Origin: Trueperaceae bacterium | Lineage (GTDB): Bacteria; Deinococcota; Deinococci; Deinococcales; Trueperaceae | Length of the DNA: 5,717 bases | Direction of reading: 5' to 3' | Assembly: GCA_007122815.1 (NCBI GenBank) | Contig: SKSV01000354.1 | Span: 1 to 5,717 of the forward strand | Shown here: positions 1 to 4,992 of the stretch, piece by piece | How positions within the stretch are numbered: the stretch's first letter is position 1 | How the letters are laid out: every line of letters starts with the position of its first letter | Program-made: the position numbers and the translations under genes | Notes under the pieces: generated by a model | Seen by the model: the letters and a program-made list of their open reading frames with translations, nothing else | What the model was told of the DNA's origin: nothing | The model's database searches: none

Positions 1-290
1 GTTCGAGCGGATGGGCCCGGTTGGTCGCACCTCTTCGGAGTTGCTCGCGCGTGGCCTGCAGAGCCGCTGCCCCGCTCGGTACGCGCACTCTCCGGCATCG
101 AAGTGGCAGGCGGCACCAGTGACGGGATGCTCCGAGCGGGTACCAGCACAGCGTGGTGCGCAGCTGCCATGGGCCCGGAGCCGACCAGCGCGAGTCCTCG
201 CTTCGCGCCATGAGCATGAGGTAGTCTCCACGGCGCCGGCGTGCCCAGGTCGCTGAGGGCGGCAGCTGCCGGCTTCGTGTAGGCTGGGCA

Positions 291-326
291 CCCGCTCCAA
301 GGGTTCTGGTCCGAACACGGAGCGGG
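291..326 (+). repeat. Inverted repeat / hairpin, possible structured RNA
   Basis: CCCGCTCC (291-298) is the exact reverse complement of GGAGCGGG (319-326). Within the 20-nt interval a second pair, GTTC (303-306) and GAAC (313-316), can stack on the first with a small asymmetric internal loop and a 6-nt apical loop. A TAGGCT sequence that fits the TANNNT -10 pattern lies just upstream at 280-285. No T-tract follows, so it is not a classical terminator. It could be part of a small RNA, a leader, or an operator-type palindrome. Confidence 0.35.
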
Positions 327-608
327 AGGGTGTTGCCGGTCCCGACGCCGTGAGCTCCGGTGCGTTAGCATGCACGTTGGCCGTTGCGGCCCCCGCCGCC
401 ACGGTCACTTGCCGCCCTCCACCTGGCGGCACGACCGCGGTGCGCTCCTTGGACGGACATCCACCCCCCCTGATCCCCCATCAGGTCGTCCACCGGGCGG
501 ACCCCCCGTCCCCCGGGCCGTGGCTGCGTCCTCCACCCCACCCAACGCGCAGCCCGATCCAAGGAGCCCGCGGTCACCTTCCTCCTCAGAAGCGCGAAAG
601 TACCCGGG

Positions 609-619
609 TAGGCTAGGCT
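609..619 (+). promoter_or_regulatory. Putative -10 element(s) of the Nudix gene, possibly leaderless
   Basis: Two overlapping TAGGCT hexamers (609-614 and 614-619) both fit TANNNT. The second ends 7 nt before the A of the ATG at 627, the spacing at which transcription would begin at or next to the start codon. No Shine-Dalgarno sequence is present before that ATG, which agrees with a leaderless transcript. No convincing -35 hexamer is seen 16-18 nt upstream, so the call rests on the -10 box, its position and the missing ribosome binding site. Confidence 0.35.
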
Positions 620-626
620 GTCGCCG

Positions 627-1085
627 ATGCCCGAAGTGTCCAACGCTCGGATGCTCCACGCGGTCGTCGCGATAGTGCAGCGCGACAAGCGTGTGCTCTT
701 CGTGCAGCGCTCATCCGTGTCTCGTGGGTTCGCAGGCTACTGGACACCCGTGAGCGGCCGTGTCGAGGCGGCAGAGAGCGAGCGCCAGGCGCTCCGGCGC
801 GAGGTGCGTGAGGAAGTCGCGTTGGAGATAGAGCCAGGGGAGAAGGTCGCGACGATCCCGACGCGGGACGGGCGCTACCTGCTCCACTTCTGGACGTGCG
901 CAGTGGTCGCGGGTGAGCCACGCGTGAGCAGCGAGGAGGTCGCGGACCTGCGCTGGTTGACGCTGGCCGAGCTGGCGCGGCTTCAGCCCGTCTTCGAGGA
1001 GGACGTGCGGATCGTGAGCGCGGTCATGAGCGACGCCGACGTTGCCGACGCCCTGGCCGACGACGCCGACCGCGGGGTGAGTTAG
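627..1085 (+). CDS. Nudix hydrolase (MutT-type)
   Basis: This is a 152-residue cytoplasmic protein, the usual size for a single-domain Nudix enzyme. Such enzymes hydrolyse nucleoside diphosphates linked to another moiety, using a divalent metal. The Nudix box lies at residues 44-66: Gly44, Glu50, then REVREE at 58-63, which supplies the metal-binding glutamates. The Gly near the end of the consensus box is Ala65 here, a tolerated-looking change. The fold start, HAVVAIVQRD followed by a VLFVQRS strand, is typical. The substrate cannot be inferred. The ATG at 627 is preferred over ATG 651 because a -10-like box sits directly before it and the longer form carries a full first strand; neither has a Shine-Dalgarno. 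The C-terminal tail (residues 136-148) is a run of Ala and Asp encoded by repeated GCCGAC units. It is co-directional with the redox genes, but the repeat-bearing 71-nt gap argues against tight coupling. Confidence 0.88.
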   Translation: MPEVSNARMLHAVVAIVQRDKRVLFVQRSSVSRGFAGYWTPVSGRVEAAESERQALRREVREEVALEIEPGEKVATIPTRDGRYLLHFWTCAVVAGEPRVSSEEVADLRWLTLAELARLQPVFEEDVRIVSAVMSDADVADALADDADRGVS

Positions 1086-1086
1086 C

Positions 1087-1123
1087 CCCAGGGCGGGACC
1101 CAGGGCGGGACCCAGGGCCCTGG
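1087..1123 (+). repeat. 12-nt tandem repeat ending in a palindrome
   Basis: CCCAGGGCGGGA occurs twice head to tail (1087-1098, 1099-1110), and a third partial copy CCCAGGG follows (1111-1117). The partial copy runs into CCCTGG, so 1112-1123 reads CCAGGGCCCTGG, a perfect 12-nt palindrome. It starts right after the Nudix stop codon and fills most of the gap before the next gene. It could fold as a GC-rich stem at the mRNA 3' end, but there is no T-tract, so a factor-independent terminator is not supported. It may simply be a replication-slippage repeat. Confidence 0.6.
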
Positions 1124-1156
1124 CGAGGCCGCTCCCGGGCGTCCAACACTGGCGGC

Positions 1157-1660
1157 GTGAACAGACTCCGAGCGATCGCGAGAACCGTTCAGCCCTCTTG
1201 GCGCCTGCGCGTCGCTGCAGCGCTGCTGCTGGCGCTTGGCGTGGTCGCCTTTGGCCAGGAGGCTTCGGAGGTGCCCGGTGACGGGCTCCACGGCGTCAAC
1301 GTCTACTACTTCTGGGGAGACGGGTGCCCCGTGTGCGCGCAGCAGCGCGTCTTCCTCGACTGGTTGGTGGAGAACTACCCCGAGGTCGAGGTGCACGACT
1401 TCGAGGTCTACTACGAGATCCCGAACCGCGAACTGCTGGAGGCGTTGTCCGAAGCCTTCGGTGAGCCCGTGCGGGCAGTTCCGGTGACGTTCATCGGTGA
1501 GCAAGCCTGGATTGGCTTCAGCCAGACGATCGCGACGCAGATGCTTGCCAGCATCGAGCGTTACCTGACGTACGAGGCTCCCGACGCTGCGGACCTCATC
1601 GAAGCGGAGCTGCGCGAGCGCTTCCTGCCGGAGGAGCTGGAGGAGGAAGAGCAGCCCTGA
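1157..1660 (+). CDS. Exported thioredoxin-like protein, CPVC active site
   Basis: This is a 167-residue protein with an N-terminal export signal: basic residues up to Arg18, a hydrophobic core at about 19-32, and a plausible signal peptidase site after AFG at 31-33. The mature part is one thioredoxin-fold domain. It begins with the strand VNVYYFW at 47-53, has the redox pair Cys57 and Cys60 in CPVC, and has the cis-proline expected opposite the active site at Pro109 (VPVTF). These are its only cysteines, so it is probably a dithiol oxidoreductase outside the cytoplasmic membrane. The C-terminus is strongly acidic (ELEEEEQP). It matches the N-terminal domain of the next gene over 111 ungapped residues with about 70 identities by hand count, so it is a tandem paralogue. 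By inference it is reduced by that neighbour's membrane domain. The GTG at 1157 is the only usable start in frame; its ribosome binding site is poor. The exact client protein is unknown. Confidence 0.85.
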   Translation: MNRLRAIARTVQPSWRLRVAAALLLALGVVAFGQEASEVPGDGLHGVNVYYFWGDGCPVCAQQRVFLDWLVENYPEVEVHDFEVYYEIPNRELLEALSEAFGEPVRAVPVTFIGEQAWIGFSQTIATQMLASIERYLTYEAPDAADLIEAELRERFLPEELEEEEQP

Positions 1661-1685
1661 TCGGCAGCTTCGCCGGCGGTTCCGT

Positions 1686-1721
1686 GCCGAGCGGGACGGC
1701 GCGCCGAGCGGGACGCTCGGC
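1686..1721 (+). repeat. REP-like element: direct repeat plus 8-bp hairpin
   Basis: The 13-mer GCCGAGCGGGACG occurs at 1686-1698 and again at 1703-1715. The second copy runs into its own inverse, giving an 8-bp perfect stem GCCGAGCG/CGCTCGGC (1703-1710 and 1714-1721) with a GGA loop. It lies between the stop of the first thioredoxin-like gene and the start of the fusion gene. Its shape resembles short palindromic intergenic elements that occur in many copies in GC-rich genomes, but copy number cannot be tested here. It may also stabilise the upstream mRNA end or reduce read-through. An in-frame GTG at 1684 would force this element to be translated, which is one reason to place the gene start downstream. 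Confidence 0.5.
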
Positions 1722-1767
1722 TCTACTGACGCGGCACTGGCCGGCGCAAGCTGAGGCCGTGCCTGGC

Positions 1768-3219
1768 GTGTCGGTCGACTACCTCTCGAAACGGCTTCTC
1801 GTTCGTCTCGCGACCGTCTCTCTGGCCGTATCGCTGTTGGCCATCGCGGCGTTCGCCGGTGCCCAGGAGGTGCCAGGCGGCGAGGTAGCGGATACCCATC
1901 AGGTCAACGTCTACTACTTCTGGGGCGACGGCTGTCCCGTGTGCGTGCAGCAGCGCGCCTTCCTGGACCGGCTCGAGGAACGCTACCCCGAGGTGATCGT
2001 TCAGGAGTTCGAGGTCTGGTACGACGCCGACAACCGCGCGGTGCTGCAGGCTTTCGCCGACGCCTTCGGGCGGCAGGTCACCGGCGTGCCGGTAACCTTC
2101 ATCGGCGAGGACTCCTGGATCGGCTTCAACCAGGTGATGGGCCAGCAGATGACGGCGAGCGTCGAGGCGTACCGCACCTACGCCGCACCAGACGCCGCCG
2201 ACAGGCTGCGGCCCGAGCTGCGCGACGAGCTGCTCGCTGCCGCCCCTGAGGCGCCGCCGCGGCCCGCGGCTGGGCAGGCCGTGATCGACGTGCCGCTCTT
2301 GGGCACGATCGACTTGAGTCACCAGCCCCTCTTCGTGGGTACGCTGCTCATCGCTTTCGTTGACGGCTTCAACCCCTGCTCGCTTTGGGTGCTCGCCTTG
2401 CTGCTCGGGGTCGTGCTCAACACTCGCTCGCGCCGCAAGGTCTTGCTCGTGGGAGTAACCTTCCTGAGCATCACGGCGCTCGCCTACGGGTTGTTCATCG
2501 CCGGGCTCTTCTCGGTCTTCACGTACGTCGCCTACCTCACCTGGATACGTGTCCTGGTCGCGCTGCTGGCGCTGGGCTTCGCGGCGATCAACATCAAGGA
2601 CTACTTCGCCTACAAGCAGGGCGTCAGCCTCACCATCAGCGACGAGCAGAAGCCCGGGATCTACGCGCGCATGCGCAACGTGATGCGCTCTCGCGGCTCC
2701 ATCCCGGCCACCCTGGCGGCCACCGCGGGCCTGGCGCTCGGCGTCACGCTCGTCGAGCTGCCTTGCACGGCCGGGCTGCCGGTCCTGTGGACCAGCCTGT
2801 TGGCCGGAGCCGGGGTCGACACCATGACGTTCGTGGCGTTGCTTGCGGTCTACATGCTCGTCTACCTCATGCTCGAGCTGATCATCTTCGGCGGGGTCGT
2901 CGTGACGATGCGCGTAGGCCGCTTCGAGGAACGCGAAGGACGCATCCTGAAGCTCGTCGGAGGCAGCGTGATGCTGGCGCTCGCCGTGGCGATGCTGTGG
3001 TTCCCGCACGCGCTCGAGTCGATCCGGGGGATGCTCGCGCTCTTCGGAGCCGCGCTCGGCGGCTCGCTCCTGGTCATCCTGGTGCACCGCGTAGTTCACC
3101 CCGCCTCCAGCCCGCTCACCCTGCCCAGGGCCCAGGACGGATCGGGCGCCACGCAGGAAGCACCGGATGCGAGCGCACCGAAGTCCGCGGACGGGAGGCG
3201 CAAGGGAGGTCGCCGATGA
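1768..3219 (+). CDS. Thioredoxin domain fused to CcdA/DsbD-like transmembrane thiol-electron transporter
   Basis: Numbering is from the GTG at 1768 (483 residues). Residues 1-32 form a signal peptide ending in AGA. A thioredoxin domain follows (about 46-140) with Cys56 and Cys59 in CPVC and cis-Pro108. After a Pro/Ala linker come about seven membrane helices (near 190-216, 224-251, 257-278, 313-346, 351-380, 393-412, 419-442) and a basic tail ending RRKGGRR. Helix 1 carries NPC (Cys204) and helix 4 carries LPCTAGLP (Cys333), the cysteine pair typical of the CcdA/DsbD membrane domain. The positive loops after helices 1, 3 and 5 and the basic tail place the thioredoxin domain outside and the C-terminus inside. 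The protein has only these four cysteines. It probably moves electrons from cytoplasmic thioredoxin to exported thiol proteins. Domain order is the reverse of DsbD, whose thioredoxin domain is C-terminal. GTG 1759 and 1684 are alternative starts; 1768 has GAGG 11 nt upstream and gives a clean signal peptide. Confidence 0.85.
   Translation: MSVDYLSKRLLVRLATVSLAVSLLAIAAFAGAQEVPGGEVADTHQVNVYYFWGDGCPVCVQQRAFLDRLEERYPEVIVQEFEVWYDADNRAVLQAFADAFGRQVTGVPVTFIGEDSWIGFNQVMGQQMTASVEAYRTYAAPDAADRLRPELRDELLAAAPEAPPRPAAGQAVIDVPLLGTIDLSHQPLFVGTLLIAFVDGFNPCSLWVLALLLGVVLNTRSRRKVLLVGVTFLSITALAYGLFIAGLFSVFTYVAYLTWIRVLVALLALGFAAINIKDYFAYKQGVSLTISDEQKPGIYARMRNVMRSRGSIPATLAATAGLALGVTLVELPCTAGLPVLWTSLLAGAGVDTMTFVALLAVYMLVYLMLELIIFGGVVVTMRVGRFEEREGRILKLVGGSVMLALAVAMLWFPHALESIRGMLALFGAALGGSLLVILVHRVVHPASSPLTLPRAQDGSGATQEAPDASAPKSADGRRKGGRR
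3204..3210 (+). promoter_or_regulatory. Strong ribosome binding site of the lipoprotein gene
   Basis: GGGAGGT, preceded by AA, lies 5 nt before the ATG at 3216, inside the last codons of the upstream gene. It fixes the start of the lipoprotein gene at 3216 rather than at the internal ATG 3267, which has no such site. Together with the ATGA overlap it indicates translational coupling. Confidence 0.8.
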
Positions 3220-4436
3220 GCACCCGCTGGCAGGATGCGCCGCCGTCTGGCGTGCGTTCGACGGCAATGTTCTGGTCCTACCTCGGGATGATCGTGATGG
3301 CGCTCGTCGGCGCCAGCGGTTGCGGACCGAGCCTACGTGGCACTGCCGACGCCGAAGCGGTGAGGGCGGTGATCGAACGGGACATGCTAGTGCTCGAGCA
3401 GGAAGCTCCGGCGCCTGCGTTCCTGGAGCGTCTCGCCGAACACACGGTCGTCGTCGTCGGGGAGTACCACGGCATCAGCCACCACGATGCCCTGGTAGGC
3501 GAGTTCATGGTCGGGCTGCACGACCACGGCTTCCGCACGCTGCTGCTGGAGTACCCTCAGGCACACGGTTGGTTGCTCGACGGATACGCGAGAGGACTGC
3601 TGAGCACGCCGGGCGAGGCAGCGATGCACACCTACGGACCAATGCTGGATCGCGTCCGAGAGCTCAACGCCGGCCTTGCGCCCGACGAGCAGGTGAGCGT
3701 TCGTGCCATCGACGTCAACCTGCGCGAAGACGACTTCCTACCGGCGTTCCGTGGACTCATGCACCAGTTCGGGCAACCGCGCGTGCTGAGAGAGACGGTC
3801 GCGGAGATCGAGGCAGGAGGGTCGCGCGGCGACCTTCTCTCGCGTCTCGAACGGCACCTGGCCGAGCACGAGGAGGCTCTGCGTGACGACTGGGGTGAAG
3901 CGGCCTTCAACGCTGTGCAAGACATCGTCGGTGCGGAGCTCCTCTCGCTCGAGGTGCGCGCTGCGCGTGCGGGTCGGCAGCGGGACGAAGCTCGTGAAAG
4001 GGTGATGGAGGCGCTCGTCGACCAGGAGCTTGCCCGAGCACCCGGCGGAACGCTCGTGAACGTGGGCTACTACCACGCCCAGAAGACCTCGCGCGACGGC
4101 ACCGTGAAGACCTGGCTGGCCGAGCACCTCGTGACCGCCAGCCCGCACGCCGAGGGGTCGGTGTTCGTCTTGGTGGTCGTGCCCGCCAGCGGAGAGAAGA
4201 CCTTCGGCGATCAGGTGCGCAGCTTCGACGTAGCCACGGACTCGCCCGACAACGAACTCTTCCGGCTGATGAGCGAGCGCTCGGGGCAAGCGCCCGCCTT
4301 CCTGGCCCTGGACGACGAGCTCTTCAGCACAGAACGCGTGGTGATCAACTACCTCCCGCGCTTGGACACCGAACCGCCCGCCGAGGTCTTCGATGGGTTC
4401 GTGCTGCTTCCCGAGGTGCGCCCGGCGGAGCGCTGA
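3216..4436 (+). CDS. Probable lipoprotein of the ChaN/TraB/erythromycin-esterase-like superfamily
   Basis: This is a 406-residue protein starting in an ATGA overlap with the previous stop. A hydrophobic segment (about 18-34) ends in GASGC, a lipobox-like site with Cys36 as the lipid-bearing residue; Ala at -3 instead of Leu makes it imperfect. Cys36 is the only cysteine. The body begins with the strand TVVVVGEYHG (77-86) followed by HH at 89-90. A GFRTLLLE strand ending in Glu112 and a late GYYH motif (His287) follow. GE-x-H, a second-strand Glu and a late Gly-x-x-His are what I expect of the ChaN/Tiki/TraB/EreA-like fold, which includes haem-binding ChaN, metalloproteases and erythromycin esterases. 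The spacing does not clearly choose one subfamily, so no enzyme activity is claimed. A helical Arg/Glu-rich stretch fills about 190-270, and the last 100 residues are unassigned. It probably acts outside the membrane, in one operon with the redox transporter. Confidence 0.65.
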   Translation: MSTRWQDAPPSGVRSTAMFWSYLGMIVMALVGASGCGPSLRGTADAEAVRAVIERDMLVLEQEAPAPAFLERLAEHTVVVVGEYHGISHHDALVGEFMVGLHDHGFRTLLLEYPQAHGWLLDGYARGLLSTPGEAAMHTYGPMLDRVRELNAGLAPDEQVSVRAIDVNLREDDFLPAFRGLMHQFGQPRVLRETVAEIEAGGSRGDLLSRLERHLAEHEEALRDDWGEAAFNAVQDIVGAELLSLEVRAARAGRQRDEARERVMEALVDQELARAPGGTLVNVGYYHAQKTSRDGTVKTWLAEHLVTASPHAEGSVFVLVVVPASGEKTFGDQVRSFDVATDSPDNELFRLMSERSGQAPAFLALDDELFSTERVVINYLPRLDTEPPAEVFDGFVLLPEVRPAER

Positions 4437-4442
4437 AGCGCT
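4429..4442 (+). repeat. Small hairpin with the stop codon in its loop
   Basis: AGCGC (4429-4433) pairs with GCGCT (4438-4442) around a TGAA loop that contains the TGA stop of the lipoprotein gene. The stem is only 5 bp and no T-tract follows. It is weak as a terminator, but it is the only such structure seen immediately at the end of this operon. Confidence 0.2.
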
Positions 4443-4548
4443 AGAGCGGCGTCTGCGGACCAGGTCTGGGTCGGACACGGGGCCGGTTGTCGCTCAGCCT
4501 TGCTGTTGGTGCCCGCGCAACGGCTCGCGCGCCGGGCCCGTCACGGCG

Positions 4549-4554
4549 TAGCAT
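4549..4554 (+). promoter_or_regulatory. Possible -10 element for the small membrane protein gene
   Basis: TAGCAT fits TANNNT and stands out in a very GC-rich gap of about 210 bases between the lipoprotein stop and the next ribosome binding site. No good -35 box is seen. If used, it would give a leader of roughly 85 nt. The same hexamer occurs at 366-371 in the left intergenic region. Confidence 0.22.
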
Positions 4555-4634
4555 GCGCTCAGACGCAACGGGAGCTCGGAGCACACCGAGGGCGCGCTCG
4601 GGACCGCGCGGAGGGCGCACGGCGCAGCCAACGC

Positions 4635-4641
4635 AGGGAGG
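4635..4641 (+). promoter_or_regulatory. Ribosome binding site deciding the start of the small membrane protein
   Basis: AGGGAGG lies 5 nt before ATG 4647. The frame stays open upstream to about 4500, but that extension is Arg/Ala-rich with no membrane or domain character and no ribosome binding site. The start at 4647 is therefore chosen. Confidence 0.75.
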
Positions 4642-4646
4642 AACGG

Positions 4647-4976
4647 ATGACGATCTTGCTGGTGTTCGTGCCCATCGGGGCGCTGATGATCGCGCTCGGC
4701 CTGGCCTTCACTCGGGGGCGGGTCGGTCCCCAGGTGTGGTACGGCGGCCGGATGCCGCGCAGCACGCGCCAGCGCGAAGGGGGGAGCCGGGCGAACCGCG
4801 TCGTCGGTCGCACGCTCATGATCGGAGGGTCGGCGGTCACGGTCGCGGCGGTGCTCGCCTGGCTCTCCGGAGCCAGCCTCGACGACGAGTTCGTGTCCCT
4901 GATGCTCGTGGCCGCGGTGGTGGTGTCGTTCGTGGCCGCCCTGTTGCGGGCACTGCCGCTGGTGCGCGCGCGTTGA
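4647..4976 (+). CDS. Small three-helix membrane protein, possibly SdpI-like
   Basis: This is a 109-residue protein with three hydrophobic segments at about 2-22, 55-74 and 82-100. Between the first two is a basic loop, WYGGRMPRSTRQREGG at 31-46, followed by SRANRVVGRTLMIGG. This resembles the SdpI-family pattern in which an RTP-like motif, a Trp-containing stretch and an Asn-Arg-x-x-Gly helix start precede the second helix. SdpI proteins include the immunity protein against the SDP killing factor of Bacillus, but most members have no known role, and no toxin gene is visible here. The resemblance is from memory of the family and is moderate. The protein is surely membrane-bound. It probably has its own promoter in the 210-base gap and ends 16 bases from the stop of the convergent gene. 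Confidence 0.7.
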   Translation: MTILLVFVPIGALMIALGLAFTRGRVGPQVWYGGRMPRSTRQREGGSRANRVVGRTLMIGGSAVTVAAVLAWLSGASLDDEFVSLMLVAAVVVSFVAALLRALPLVRAR

Positions 4977-4992
4977 GCTGGGGCACCGTTAG

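Larger units (their letters stand above)
1..626. other. Intergenic or unassigned region with no supportable gene
   Basis: No reading frame here gives a recognisable protein. The forward frames that open are short, rich in Pro, Arg and Ser, and mutually overlapping, as expected by chance in GC-rich DNA. What can be seen is a TAGGCT box at 280-285, an 8-bp inverted repeat at 291-298/319-326, a TAGCAT box at 366-371, a cluster of long C-runs at 464-514 and a tandem TAGGCT pair at 609-619 just before the next gene. From 1 to 364 the minus strand has no stop codon in any frame, so the end of a minus-strand gene leaving the left edge cannot be excluded. I do not recognise any of its translations. 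Confidence 0.5.

Noticed and set aside
370..675. Plus-strand frame starting at ATG 370 beside a TAGCAT box
   Set aside because: The product is Pro/Arg/Ser-rich low-complexity sequence overlapping the Nudix start, with no ribosome binding site and no domain.
1684..1767. N-terminal extension of the fusion protein from GTG 1684
   Set aside because: It would translate the REP-like repeat and place an Arg-rich segment before an intact signal peptide. The GTG at 1768 has better spacing to GAGG. It was not excluded experimentally.
2385..3215. Upstream extension of the lipoprotein frame through the membrane-protein gene
   Set aside because: The extension is Arg/His-rich shadow sequence. A strong ribosome binding site and a signal sequence set the start at 3216.
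1723..3267. A 514-codon open frame on the minus strand opposite the thioredoxin-CcdA fusion
   Set aside because: It is a mirror of GC-rich codon use. Its product is His-, Arg-, Glu- and Gln-rich without any domain, while the plus strand gives clear catalytic motifs and membrane helices.
3738..4478. A 246-codon minus-strand frame opposite the lipoprotein
   Set aside because: It is the antisense shadow of a well-supported gene, with no recognisable domain.
4977..4992. Bidirectional terminator between the convergent genes
   Set aside because: The gap is only 16 bases and I see no convincing stem with T-tracts on either strand.
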